Shown piece after piece: positions 9,135 to 17,615 of a stretch of 64,000 nt of DNA (the first letter of the stretch is position 1; each line of letters opens with the position of its first letter). Source of the stretch: Streptomyces xanthophaeus (GTDB lineage: Bacteria; Actinomycetota; Actinomycetes; Streptomycetales; Streptomycetaceae); NCBI RefSeq assembly GCF_000725805.1, contig NZ_KL647132.1:496001-560000 (forward strand), read 5' to 3'. The notes under the pieces were generated by a model. The model did not search any database and had not been told where the DNA came from. It saw nothing but the letters and a program-made list of their open reading frames with translations. Both the position numbers and the translations under genes were made by a program.

Positions 9135-9784
9135 GCCGTACGTACTGGGCGGCGGGCGCGGCGGTGCTGCTCGCGCTGCTGTTCGCCGCGGGGGCCACGG
9201 TCTCCGCGGCGAGCGGCGGCGACGCGGACGGCGCGCCGTCGCGGCCGCCCGGGCTGCACTCCCCCGACGCGGGCTTCGCCCGGGACATGGCCGTCCACCA
9301 CCAGCAGGCGGTGGAGATGTCCTTCGTCGTACGGGACCTCACGCAGGACGAGCCCGTACGGACCCTCGCCTACGACATCGCCAACACCCAGGCCAACCAG
9401 CGCGGCATGCTGCTGGGCTGGCTGGACCTGTGGGGGCTGCCGAAGGTGGTGGCCGGGGAGCCGCCGATGTCCTGGATGGGGACGGGCGGCGAGCACTCCG
9501 GGCACGCTGCGCAGGACGCCGGTTCCGGTGCGCTGATGCCCGGCATGGCCACCAAGGAGGAGCTCGCGCGGCTCGGCGGCCTCGGGGGGCGGGACGCGGA
9601 GGTGCTCTACCTCCAGCTGATGACCGACCACCACAAGGGCGGCGTGACCATGGCCGAGGGCTGCGCACGGCAGTGCGGGACCCCGGCGGAGCGGGCCCTG
9701 GCCCAGGGCATGGTCGAGGCGCAGCAGTCGGAGCTCACCCTGATGGCGGACATGCTCCGCAAGCGCGGGGCCGCACCGCGCTAG
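9131..9784 (+). CDS. DUF305 secreted protein
   Basis: 217 residues. Hydrophobic signal segment at residues 6-28, then the ferritin-like DUF305 four-helix pattern: DMAVHHQQAVEMS near residue 58, and MTDHHKGGVTMAE near 163, the paired His/Met helices typical of the family. DUF305 proteins are often found with copper-handling genes, but function is not proven. The GTG start overlaps the DUF3105 stop by 4 bases. The TAG stop lies inside a unit of an 18-bp tandem repeat: every following unit has CAG at the same in-frame position, so the terminus looks set by one C-to-T change. Confidence 0.85.
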   Translation: MSRTYWAAGAAVLLALLFAAGATVSAASGGDADGAPSRPPGLHSPDAGFARDMAVHHQQAVEMSFVVRDLTQDEPVRTLAYDIANTQANQRGMLLGWLDLWGLPKVVAGEPPMSWMGTGGEHSGHAAQDAGSGALMPGMATKEELARLGGLGGRDAEVLYLQLMTDHHKGGVTMAEGCARQCGTPAERALAQGMVEAQQSELTLMADMLRKRGAAPR

Positions 9785-9926
9785 GCGGCCGCACCGCGCC
9801 AGGCGGCCGCACCGCGCCAGGCGGCCGCACCGCGCCAGGCGGCCGCACCGCGCCGGGCGGCCGCACGGCGCCGGGTAGTCGCACGGCGCAAACCGGCCGC
9901 ACCGCGCCAGGCGGTTTCGCACCGCC
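9783..9926. repeat. 18-bp tandem repeat array
   Basis: Eight 18-bp units of type AGGCGGCCGCACCGCGCC. The first four (9783-9854) are essentially identical, the next three diverge, and the last runs into the stop of the convergent hydrolase gene at 9927. Because 18 is a multiple of 3 the array stays open in several frames; in the DUF305 frame it would read (QAAAPR)n past the TAG. No spacer structure, so not CRISPR. Confidence 0.9.
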
Positions 9927-10784
9927 TCAGCCGGTCGCGGCCGTACGGATCGCCCGGGCCACCTGGTCCGGGCGGTCCAGCATGACCAGGTGCCCGGCGG
10001 GCTCGGCGACCTCGAACCGGGCGCCGAGCGCATCGGCGAGTGCGGCCTGCCGGGCGAGCCAGCGCAGGGCGCCCCGGCCGGCGCTCCCGTCGTGGCCGGC
10101 GAGGACGGTGGCGGGCGCGGCCAGCGGATGCGTACGGCGCAGCTCCAGCACCTCGGCGGCCACGTCCAGGTAGCGGGAGTTCTCCAGCAGGACCCCGCGC
10201 CAGACCCGGCCGGTGCGGTAGCAGCGGCGTACGAGGTCCCGCGCGGCCGGGTCGGCGCCGCCGGTCCGGGAGGCCCGTACGGCGGCGCGCCGGGCCGCGG
10301 GCCCCAGGGCTGCGGGGAGCCCGGCGGCGGTCGCCGCCAGGCCGAGGGCGCGGGCGGCGCCGGTGCGCACCGCGGCGGGCAGCAGCGGCTGCGGGGCCTC
10401 CTCCACGCTGGAGTCCAGCAGCACCAGGGCGGCGGTGCGCCGCGGGTACAGGCGGGCGAAGGCCTCGGCGTGGAACCCGGCGATGGAGTGCCCGGCCACG
10501 GTGACGGGCCCGTCCAGGCCCAGCGCGTCGAGCAGCCCGGCGATCCGGCGGGCCTCGCCCGCGGCGCCGGGCGGCGTACGGGCCGGGCCGCTGAGGCCGT
10601 GGCCGGGGCGGTCGAAGCGGACGACGGTGCGGCCCGCGGCAGCGAGCAGCGCGGCGGCCGGGTCCCAGTCGAACCAGGCCATGGCGAGTCCGGCGGACAG
10701 GACGCACACCGGCCCGTGGCCCTCGACGAGCACGTGCAGCGGGACCCCGTCGTCGCCGACCCCGTGGACGATCCTGGGTCTCAC
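9927..10784 (-). CDS. alpha/beta-fold hydrolase
   Basis: 285 residues. The nucleophile elbow is GHSIAG (Ser near residue 98), following the strand-loop FDRPGHGLSGP that supplies the oxyanion side; the C-terminal AGHLVMLDRPDQVA provides the catalytic His. The architecture matches haloalkane dehalogenase/esterase-type hydrolases; substrate unknown. The GTG at 10784 overlaps the stop of the upstream DUF998 gene (GTGA), so translation is coupled and the two form an operon. Its 3' end abuts the 18-bp repeat array. Confidence 0.85.
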   Translation of the reverse strand: MRPRIVHGVGDDGVPLHVLVEGHGPVCVLSAGLAMAWFDWDPAAALLAAAGRTVVRFDRPGHGLSGPARTPPGAAGEARRIAGLLDALGLDGPVTVAGHSIAGFHAEAFARLYPRRTAALVLLDSSVEEAPQPLLPAAVRTGAARALGLAATAAGLPAALGPAARRAAVRASRTGGADPAARDLVRRCYRTGRVWRGVLLENSRYLDVAAEVLELRRTHPLAAPATVLAGHDGSAGRGALRWLARQAALADALGARFEVAEPAGHLVMLDRPDQVARAIRTAATG

Positions 10785-11482
10785 GTACGGCGCTCCTTGT
10801 GGACGGAATGGGCGAGCAGGCCGAGCCAGAGCGCCACGAGCAGCACCTGGAGCCGCTGACCCGCGCCGAGGGCCCAGGTCCCGCGTCCGGCCGTGAACAG
10901 GGCGATGGCGGTCAGGGTCCAGGCGGTGGCGAGCAGTTCCAGGGCGACGAGGGCGGGCCCGTAGCGGGCGAGCGGGGCGAACCAGCCGTAGCGGCGCGCG
11001 GCGACGGTGAGGCAGACCAGGCCGACGAGGGCACCGGTCATGGCGAGGCTGCTGCTGACGGCGTGGGCCTGGTGGGTGGCGGGGACCAGCCCGGCGGTCT
11101 CGCGGGCGGCGCATTCGGGGTCCACGGTGGGCGCGCAGCTGAGCGGCAGCCAGGCGTCGGCGGCGGTGGCCGCGCCGAAGAGGGTGACCCCGGCCCAGCC
11201 GAGGACCGCCCAGGGGCGGCGGGACTCCGGGTGCCTGACCAGCCGGAGCAGGGCCAGCAGGCCGCCGGTGAAGGCGAGCAGTCCGGCGGTGAAGTCGGTG
11301 GCCCGGAAGAGGCCGCCGAGCGGCTGGTTCTGGGCCGCGAGCTCGCTGACGTACGTCTCGATGGGGTTGAGGCCCGTGGAGAAGACGACTTCGAGCACCC
11401 ACGCGGTGTACGCGGCGGCGCCCAGGCCGATGAGGAGGGCGACCGGCCAGGCGGTGCCCGAGGAGGTGCCTTTTCTGGACAT
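10781..11482 (-). CDS. DUF998 integral membrane protein
   Basis: 233 residues with about six hydrophobic helices and the DUF998 pattern: an early helix ending VFSTGLNPIETYVSELAAQ, the FRATDF motif after it, and a conserved H-x-x-x-S between helices (HQAHAVSSSLA). Function of the family is unknown. A TAGGAT hexamer (11492-11497 on the complementary strand) lies 9 bases before the ATG with no clear Shine-Dalgarno, suggesting a very short leader or leaderless mRNA. It is followed by the coupled hydrolase gene. Confidence 0.8.
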   Translation of the reverse strand: MSRKGTSSGTAWPVALLIGLGAAAYTAWVLEVVFSTGLNPIETYVSELAAQNQPLGGLFRATDFTAGLLAFTGGLLALLRLVRHPESRRPWAVLGWAGVTLFGAATAADAWLPLSCAPTVDPECAARETAGLVPATHQAHAVSSSLAMTGALVGLVCLTVAARRYGWFAPLARYGPALVALELLATAWTLTAIALFTAGRGTWALGAGQRLQVLLVALWLGLLAHSVHKERRT

Positions 11483-12064
11483 ATTGGACTGATCCTAAGC
11501 GCGCGCCCGGGGTCGGTCCTCTGCGCGGAACCCCACCCCGGTCAGGGCCCGCGGTCATGACGCGCGGGGCCCGGCGAGCCGCCCGCGGCCGGCGGCGGGC
11601 AGCTCCGCCCCGCACGCCCGGGCGCGTCCGACCGGGTCCCACGCCCCGGAAGACGTCTGCGCGACGCCCCGCGTTGCCTCGGCGGCCACCTCGGCCCCGT
11701 CCGGGCGGGGTGAGACGCACCACGCCGCGCGGGCCCGCGCAGTCCAACGACTCGGCAACGATGTGTCGCCCGCGGCGGCCGGTCCCCCGCCCCGGCATCG
11801 GGCACCCGGGCCGCCGGGGCCCCCGGGCCGGACCGGCGCTGCGGGCGCGCCCGGAGCGGCGCGCACCGCGCCAACCGCAGGTCACGGGCGGTGCAGTGGC
11901 GCCCGCTACGGTCCGGGGTGCTTGCGCCGGCGGGGTCCGCAGGCTGCGCCCCCGGCCGGGCCGGGGGCGCCGGGGAGCGCCGGAAATCCGGGTGGGGCCC
12001 GGGCGGCAGCGTGGCACTCTGTCGGTGATCACCACTGCCGCGACATAAGGATGCGCCCGCCGGT
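11483..12064. other. 582-bp intergenic region, no gene supported
   Basis: Lies between divergent genes. Several open frames on both strands are Arg/Pro/Gly-rich, lack Shine-Dalgarno sequences and have no recognisable domain, as expected for random frames in very GC-rich DNA. Apart from the TAGGAT box for the DUF998 gene, I see no clear signal. Confidence 0.6.
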
Positions 12065-13318
12065 ATGAGCACCCCGCCGAACCCGCCCAGCAACACGCCC
12101 GGCCCGCCGACCGAGCCGGCCGGTACGCCCATACCCGAGGCGCCCTCGACACCGGCGCCCGCGCAGCCCACCTCGCTGGAGAAGAAGACCCCGGCCCCCG
12201 CCCCGGCCCCGTCGGACGCCGAGACCCCGCAGGCCCCCGCCGACTCCCCGCAGGCCTCGGCAGGGGCCCCGTCCCCGGCAGCCCCGCAGGCCCCGGGCGC
12301 CCCGGAAGCCCCGGCTCCCGCGTCCTTCGGGCCGCCCGCGCCCGCCGGCCCCGCCGCTCCCGCCGCCCCGGCCCCCTCGCCCTTCGCACCGCCCGCCGGG
12401 GCCTCCGCCCCGCAGGCCCCGCCCTACGGCGCCGCACCCGGCGGCCCCGGCATGCCCGGCGGCCCGGGCGTGCCCGGCGGCCCCGGCAACCCCTGGGGCC
12501 ACCCGGGTACGGGCTTCAACGGCATCCCGTACCCCGGTTACGCGCAGACGGCCCCCGCCACCAACGGGCTGGCCATCGCCGCCCTGGTCCTCGGCATCCT
12601 CGGCGTGCTCGCCGGCGTCACGCCCTTCCTCTTCTGGTCCGGCGCCATCCTCGGCCTGACCGGCCTCGGCCTGGGCATCGGCGGCCTCGTCAAGGCCCGC
12701 AACGGCGCCCCGCGCAAGGGCATGGCCATCGTGGGCGTGGTCCTCGGCGTCCTCAGCCTCGGCGCGACCGTGGCCGGCTTCTTCATCACCGCCGCCTTCG
12801 TGAAGGAGGTGGACAAGCAGATCGACAAGGAGATCTCGGAGCTGGACATCGACCCGTCCGGCTACCCGACCTACCCGACGCCGAAGCCGAAGTCCAGCCC
12901 GTCCGACATCCCCGGGAAGAACTCCGCGCTGCCCTGGGGCGGCACCTTCACCTACGCGGACGGCGTCGAGCTGACCGTGCAGGAGGCGACCCCGTACACG
13001 GTGGGCAAGAACGCCTACCCCAAGGAGCGCACCGGCCGCGGGGTGAAGGTGACCGTGAAGATCACCAACAAGTCGGACGCGCCGATCGACGTGACCACCG
13101 CGCTGCCGCACGCCCGTGACGACAAGGGCACCGAAGCCGAGATGGTCTTCGACGGCTCCCTGCCGAAGCTCTTCAAGGGCTCGGTCATGCCGGGCGAGTC
13201 CGCCACCGGCTCGTTCCTCTTCGACGTCGCCAACGACTCCAAGAGCCTGCACTTCGAGATCTCGCCCGGCCTGCCGAGCGACTACGACGACGCGATCTGG
13301 AGCGGCCCGATCGGCTGA
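12065..13318 (+). CDS. DUF4190/DUF4352 membrane lipoprotein-like protein
   Basis: 417 residues in three parts: a Pro/Ala-rich disordered cytoplasmic N-terminus (1-160); two transmembrane helices (about 163-190 and 215-240) with the DUF4190 G-x-L-x-G-x-x-K-A-R turn between them; and an extracytoplasmic C-terminal immunoglobulin-like DUF4352 domain (about 285-417) with the WGGTFTYADGVELTV strand. DUF4352 domains are common on actinobacterial surfaces; function unknown. Two strong hairpins follow the stop. The ATG has only a weak AAGGAT about 14 bases upstream. Confidence 0.8.
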   Translation: MSTPPNPPSNTPGPPTEPAGTPIPEAPSTPAPAQPTSLEKKTPAPAPAPSDAETPQAPADSPQASAGAPSPAAPQAPGAPEAPAPASFGPPAPAGPAAPAAPAPSPFAPPAGASAPQAPPYGAAPGGPGMPGGPGVPGGPGNPWGHPGTGFNGIPYPGYAQTAPATNGLAIAALVLGILGVLAGVTPFLFWSGAILGLTGLGLGIGGLVKARNGAPRKGMAIVGVVLGVLSLGATVAGFFITAAFVKEVDKQIDKEISELDIDPSGYPTYPTPKPKSSPSDIPGKNSALPWGGTFTYADGVELTVQEATPYTVGKNAYPKERTGRGVKVTVKITNKSDAPIDVTTALPHARDDKGTEAEMVFDGSLPKLFKGSVMPGESATGSFLFDVANDSKSLHFEISPGLPSDYDDAIWSGPIG

Positions 13319-13330
13319 CCGGCAGCTCCT

Positions 13331-13392
13331 GGCAGCTCCCCGCGGGAGCTGCCGACGCGGCCCGTGAGGCGCCCCCGAGCGGGGCGCCTCAC
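13331..13392 (+). terminator. tandem terminator hairpins
   Basis: Two perfect stem-loops in a row: a 10-bp stem (13331-13340 with 13344-13353, 3-base loop) and a 12-bp stem (13364-13375 with 13381-13392, 5-base loop). They separate the DUF4190 gene from the nadE promoter. No U-run follows, as is usual for Streptomyces terminators. Confidence 0.8.
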
Positions 13393-13412
13393 GCGTTCCC
13401 GGAGCCATTTCC

Positions 13413-13442
13413 AGGACATCGCGTCAGAAAGACGATTAGACT
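13413..13442 (+). promoter_or_regulatory. candidate nadE promoter, leaderless
   Basis: AGGACA (13413-13418), 18-bp spacer, TAGACT (13437-13442). The GTG start of nadE is 7 bases downstream and has no Shine-Dalgarno, so transcription probably starts at or next to the start codon. Confidence 0.6.
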
Positions 13443-13449
13443 GATCCGC

Positions 13450-15204
13450 GTGCCTCAACTTCGTCTCGCTCTGAATCAGATCGACTCGCACGTCGGCAAC
13501 ATCGCCGCCAACGCGGACTCGGTCGTCCACTGGACCCGGCACTCCGCCGAGCAGGGCGCCCACCTGGTGGCGTTCCCGGAGATGATGCTGACCGGGTACC
13601 CCGTCGAGGACCTCGCCCTGCGCGGGTCCTTCGTGGAGGCCTCCCGCGCCGCGCTGCGCGACCTCGCGGAGCGGCTGGCCGCCGAGGGCCTCGGCGAACT
13701 CCCCGTCGTCGTCGGCTACCTCGACCGCACCGAGAAGGCCGCCCCCCGCCTCGGCCGCCCGGCCGGCTCCCCGGAGAACGCGGCGGCCGTGCTGCACCGC
13801 GGGCAGGTCGTCCTGCGCTTCGCCAAGCACCACCTCCCCAACTACGGCGTGTTCGACGAGTTCCGGTACTTCGTGCCGGGCAACACGCAGCCGGTGATCC
13901 GGGTGCGCGGCGTCGACGTGGCCCTGGCCATCTGCGAGGACCTCTGGCAGGACGGCGGGCGCGTCCCGGCCACCCGTTCCGCCGGGGCCGGACTGCTGAT
14001 CTCCGTCAACGCGTCCCCGTACGAGCGCGACAAGGACGACCAGCGCCTCGAACTGGTCCGCAAGCGGGCCCAGGAGGCCGGCTGCACCCTCGCCTACCTG
14101 GCCATGATCGGCGGCCAGGACGAGCTGGTCTTCGACGGGGACTCCATCGTCGTCGACCGCGACGGCGAGGTCATCGCCCGCGCCCCCCAGTTCTCCGAGG
14201 GCTGCGTGCTGGTCGACCTCGACCTGCCCGCCGCGTCCGCCGAGGCCCCCGAGGGCCTGGTGGACGACGGGCTGCGCATCGACCGCGTGATCCTCTCCGA
14301 GGAGCCCGTGGAGCCCTACGAGCCCGTGGTCACCGGCGGCTACGCGGACCGCCTCGACGACGACGAGGAGGTCTACGACGCGCTGGTCGTGGGCCTGCGC
14401 GCGTACGTACTGAAGAACGGCTTCCGCTCGGTCCTCATCGGGCTCTCCGGCGGCATCGACTCGGCGCTGGTCGCCGCGATCGCCTGCGATGCGATCGGCG
14501 CGCAGAACGTCCACGGCATCTCGATGCCCTCGAAGTACTCCTCGGACCACTCCAAGGGCGACGCGGCCGAGCTGGCCGCCCGGACCGGCCTGAACTTCCG
14601 GACCGTCTCCATCGCGCCGATGTTCGACGCGTACATGGGCGCGCTGGGACTCACCGGCCTCGCCGAGGAGAACCTCCAGTCGCGGCTGCGCGGCACCCTG
14701 CTGATGGCCCTGTCCAACCAGGAGGGCCACATCGTGCTGGCCCCGGGCAACAAGTCGGAACTGGCCGTCGGCTACTCCACGCTCTACGGGGACTCGGTGG
14801 GCGCTTACGGCCCGATCAAGGACGTCTACAAGACGGACGTGTTCCGGCTCGCGCGGTACCGCAACCGGGCCGCGGCCGAACGCGGGGAGACCCCGCCGAT
14901 CCCCGAGAACTCGATCGTGAAGCCGCCCAGCGCCGAGCTGCGCCCGGGCCAGGTGGACACCGACTCGCTGCCGGACTACCCGGTGCTCGACGCCGTCCTG
15001 GCGCTGTACGTGGACCGCGACCAGGGCCTGGAGGCGATCGTCGCGGCCGGTTTCGACCGGGAGCTGGTCGCGCGGACCCTGCGGATGGTGGACACGGCGG
15101 AGTACAAGCGGCGCCAGTACCCGCCGGGCACGAAGATCTCCGCGAAGGGCTTCGGGAAGGACCGCAGGCTGCCGATCACGAACGGCTGGCGCGAGGGCAC
15201 CTGA
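13450..15204 (+). CDS. nadE: glutamine-dependent NAD+ synthetase
   Basis: Amidates nicotinic acid adenine dinucleotide to NAD+ using glutamine, the last step of NAD synthesis, in the cytosol. 584 residues: an N-terminal nitrilase-type glutaminase domain (1-270) with Glu in FPEMMLTGYP, Lys in KHHLPNYGVFDE and Cys in ALAICEDLW, and a C-terminal ATP-pyrophosphatase domain with the P-loop LSGGIDSALVAAI (near 333), then GNKSELAVGYSTLYGD and a Lys-rich C-terminus. All catalytic residues are present and length is normal. The GTG start appears leaderless. A bidirectional terminator separates it from the convergent phosphodiesterase gene. Confidence 0.95.
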   Translation: MPQLRLALNQIDSHVGNIAANADSVVHWTRHSAEQGAHLVAFPEMMLTGYPVEDLALRGSFVEASRAALRDLAERLAAEGLGELPVVVGYLDRTEKAAPRLGRPAGSPENAAAVLHRGQVVLRFAKHHLPNYGVFDEFRYFVPGNTQPVIRVRGVDVALAICEDLWQDGGRVPATRSAGAGLLISVNASPYERDKDDQRLELVRKRAQEAGCTLAYLAMIGGQDELVFDGDSIVVDRDGEVIARAPQFSEGCVLVDLDLPAASAEAPEGLVDDGLRIDRVILSEEPVEPYEPVVTGGYADRLDDDEEVYDALVVGLRAYVLKNGFRSVLIGLSGGIDSALVAAIACDAIGAQNVHGISMPSKYSSDHSKGDAAELAARTGLNFRTVSIAPMFDAYMGALGLTGLAEENLQSRLRGTLLMALSNQEGHIVLAPGNKSELAVGYSTLYGDSVGAYGPIKDVYKTDVFRLARYRNRAAAERGETPPIPENSIVKPPSAELRPGQVDTDSLPDYPVLDAVLALYVDRDQGLEAIVAAGFDRELVARTLRMVDTAEYKRRQYPPGTKISAKGFGKDRRLPITNGWREGT

Positions 15205-15209
15205 CGCCC

Positions 15210-15248
15210 GTCGGGCCCCGGGCGGCGGCTCGCCGCCCGGGGCCCGAC
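15210..15248. terminator. bidirectional terminator with 18-bp perfect stem
   Basis: 15210-15227 pairs perfectly with 15231-15248 around a 3-base GCT loop. It lies between the convergent ends of nadE and the EEP-family gene and can serve both. Confidence 0.9.
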
Positions 15249-15267
15249 GCCCGGTCCCGACGCCCGG

Positions 15268-16296
15268 CTACAGCAGGGCGGTGAGCCGGGCCGCGACCGG
15301 CAGGTGGTCGCTGCCCGTGCGCGGCAGGCTCCAGGAGGCCTCCGGCTTGATCCCGCGGACCAGGATGTGGTCGATCCGGGCCATCGGGAACTGGGCCGGC
15401 CAGCTGAAGCCGAAGCCGTCGCCCGCCGCGCCCTGCGTGGAGCGCATCTGCGAGGTGACCTCGGACAGGGCGCGGTCGTTCATGGTGCCGTTGAGGTCGC
15501 CGAGCAGGATGACCTTCTTGAGGGGCTCGTCGGCGAGGGCCGCGCCGAGGGCGTCGGCGCTGTTGTCGCGCTGGTTCGCGGTGAAGCCCGCGTTCAGCTT
15601 GACCCGGACGGAGGGCAGGTGGGCGACGTAGACGCCGATGTCGCCGAAGGGGGTCGCCACGGTGGTGCGCATGGCCCGGGTCCAGCCCATCTTGATGTCC
15701 ACGGGCTTGCTTGAGGTCAGCGGGTACTTGCTCCACACGCCGACGGTGCCCTCGACCGCGTGGAACTTGTACGTGCCCGCGAGCGCCTCCTCGTACGCGG
15801 GGACGGCACCCGCCTTGAGCTCGGTGAGGGCCAGTACGTCGGCGCCCGATTTCGCGACCGACTCGGCGGTGCCCTTCGGGTCGGGGTTGTCGGCGTCGAC
15901 GTTGTGGGTGGCGACCATGAGGTTGCCGCCCGGTCCGGACTTGTCGGTGACCAGTCCGCCGAACAGGTTGACCCAGACCACGGCCGGCAGCAGCACCGCG
16001 ATCAGTGCGGTCGCGGAGCGGCGGAAGACGGCGGCGGCCAGCAGTACCGGAACGGCGAGCCCCAGCCAGGGCAGGAAGGTCTCGGTGAGGCTGCCGAGGT
16101 TGCCGACGTCGTTGGGGAGCTTGGCGCGGAAGACCATGACCAGGGCGAGCAGCACGGAGCACGCCGCCAGCACGATCCCGCGCCGCCAGATCCCCCGGCC
16201 ACTGCGCCGGGCGGCCATCCGGCGCCGGAGGCGGGATCCGGAGGGCTCGGGCTCCGAGCCGCCGTTCCCCGTCTCCGTCATGTACGCCTGTGCCAT
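15268..16296 (-). CDS. membrane-anchored endonuclease/exonuclease/phosphatase family protein
   Basis: 342 residues. Two or three transmembrane helices (about 38-110) lead to an extracytoplasmic EEP/DNase I-fold domain: THNVDADNP (first metal-site Asn), LTELKAG (Glu), YVAHLPS (His), LLGDLNGTMND (Asp/Asn) and a C-terminal SDHLPVAARL (Asp-His). All catalytic positions are intact. Such proteins hydrolyse phosphodiesters of nucleic acids, phospholipids or inositol phosphates; target unknown. The start MAQAYMTETG is used, with a GAGGG stretch a little far upstream. Location beside nadE appears to be a conserved neighbourhood in Streptomyces. Confidence 0.85.
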   Translation of the reverse strand: MAQAYMTETGNGGSEPEPSGSRLRRRMAARRSGRGIWRRGIVLAACSVLLALVMVFRAKLPNDVGNLGSLTETFLPWLGLAVPVLLAAAVFRRSATALIAVLLPAVVWVNLFGGLVTDKSGPGGNLMVATHNVDADNPDPKGTAESVAKSGADVLALTELKAGAVPAYEEALAGTYKFHAVEGTVGVWSKYPLTSSKPVDIKMGWTRAMRTTVATPFGDIGVYVAHLPSVRVKLNAGFTANQRDNSADALGAALADEPLKKVILLGDLNGTMNDRALSEVTSQMRSTQGAAGDGFGFSWPAQFPMARIDHILVRGIKPEASWSLPRTGSDHLPVAARLTALL

Positions 16297-16578
16297 GCCA
16301 CTGCCCTCGCTGCCGTGCTCGCGCTCGCGCTCCGTCCCCGCCCCTTGACCCTAGGCGATGGACGGCGCCTTCCGTGCCCTCCGTCACGACCGCCTGTCGC
16401 GGTCGTACGTCCGGGAGGACGAACGACCGTGCGCCACGGGTTCCGCTTGTCACGAAACGCGCACATTGGAGTAGCCGGGGCCGTCCCACTTCCGTCCCGG
16501 GCCGCCCGGATGCCACCATGGGAGGTGAGTCCGGGGACGCCGTGAGGGCGCCTCGAGATGACACAAGGAGCAGTTGCA

Positions 16579-17448
16579 ATGACGCATGCCGTTTCGCCTG
16601 CCCGCGAACCCGCCCAGGCGGCCTCCCCCACCCTGTACGGAGGCACGGGCACCCGGCGCATCACCGTCCGCGACCTCACCCTCGCCAAGGAGCGCGGCGA
16701 GAAGTGGCCCATGCTCACCGCTTACGACGCGATGACCGCGTCCGTCTTCGACGAGGCCGGCATCCCGGTCATGCTCGTCGGTGACTCGATGGGCAACTGT
16801 CACCTCGGCTACGAGACCACCGTCCCCGTGACGATGGACGAGATGACCCTGCTGTCGGCGGCCGTCGTCCGGGGCACCAGCCGGGCCCTGATCATCGGCG
16901 ACCTGCCGTTCGGCTCGTACCAGGAAGGCGCCGTGCAGGCGCTGCGCAGCGCGACCCGCCTCGTCAAGGAGGCCGGCGTAGGAGCGGTGAAGCTGGAAGG
17001 CGGCGAGCGGTCGCTGGCCCAGACCGAGCTGATCGTGCAGTCCGGCATCCCGGTCATGTCCCACCTGGGCCTGACCCCCCAGTCCGTCAACGCCATGGGC
17101 TACCGGGTGCAGGGCCGCGGCGACGAGGCCGCCCACCAGCTGCTGCGCGATGCGAAGGCGGCGCAGGACGCGGGTGCGTTCGCGGTGGTCCTGGAGCTCG
17201 TCCCGGCCGAGCTGGCCGCCGAGGTCACCCGGTCCCTGCACATCCCGACGGTCGGCATCGGCGCGGGCTCGGAGTGCGACGCGCAGGTACTGGTGTGGAC
17301 GGACATGATGGGCCTGACCGGCGGGAAGATGCCGAAGTTCGTGAAGCAGTACGCGAACCTGCGCCGGACCATGGGCGACGCGGCGAAGGCCTTCGCCGAG
17401 GACGTGGTCGGCGGAACGTTCCCGCAGGCGGAGCACGCCTTCCACTGA
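16579..17448 (+). CDS. panB: 3-methyl-2-oxobutanoate hydroxymethyltransferase
   Basis: First committed step of pantothenate synthesis: transfers a hydroxymethyl group from methylene-tetrahydrofolate to alpha-ketoisovalerate, giving ketopantoate. 289 residues of TIM-barrel fold: LTAYDAMTASVFDEAGIP near residue 45, LVGDSMGNCHLGYETT (metal-binding Asp), VKLEGGE (Lys-Glu), SHLGLTPQS (His) and IGIGAGSECDAQVLV with catalytic Glu-type loop. The start at 16579 is 10 bases after AAGGAG; an ATG 7 codons earlier lacks a site. Followed by a strong hairpin. Confidence 0.95.
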   Translation: MTHAVSPAREPAQAASPTLYGGTGTRRITVRDLTLAKERGEKWPMLTAYDAMTASVFDEAGIPVMLVGDSMGNCHLGYETTVPVTMDEMTLLSAAVVRGTSRALIIGDLPFGSYQEGAVQALRSATRLVKEAGVGAVKLEGGERSLAQTELIVQSGIPVMSHLGLTPQSVNAMGYRVQGRGDEAAHQLLRDAKAAQDAGAFAVVLELVPAELAAEVTRSLHIPTVGIGAGSECDAQVLVWTDMMGLTGGKMPKFVKQYANLRRTMGDAAKAFAEDVVGGTFPQAEHAFH

Positions 17449-17461
17449 CGAGCTGAGCCGC

Positions 17462-17501
17462 GCGGACGCGTGGCGGCCCCGGCGGCCCGCCACGCGTCCG
17501 C
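17462..17501 (+). terminator. panB terminator hairpin
   Basis: 15-bp perfect stem, 17462-17476 with 17487-17501, 10-base loop, 13 bases after the panB stop. Confidence 0.85.
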
Positions 17502-17541
17502 CCGACGGCCGACGGCCGGACGCCGACAGGCCGACTGCCGG

Positions 17542-17592
17542 CTGTCGGCTGCCCGTCGGCCGGCTGTCGGTCGGCTGTCGGTGCGCTGTCAG
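17542..17592 (+). promoter_or_regulatory. five direct heptamer repeats at 11-bp spacing (SARP-like operator)
   Basis: CTGTCGG-type heptamers start at 17542, 17553 (CCGTCGG), 17564, 17575 and 17586 (CTGTCAG): exactly one helical turn apart. Direct heptamers at 11-bp intervals are the binding architecture of SARP/AfsR winged-helix regulators. The array ends 23 bases before the chosen ABC transporter start. A BTAD-type regulator is encoded at 24821-28441. A plain minisatellite is the alternative. Confidence 0.5.
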
Positions 17593-17615
17593 TGGCGCAT
17601 GGTCCCATGGTGGGC

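Noticed and set aside
6422..9784. 1120-codon open frame spanning glnA2, the intergenic region and the DUF305 gene
   Set aside because: Only its last part (from GTG 9131) is real coding; the rest is antisense or out of frame to recognised genes.
11557..12048. 163-codon + strand frame in the 582-bp gap
   Set aside because: Arg/Pro-rich with no ribosome-binding site or recognisable fold; frames of this kind occur on both strands here.
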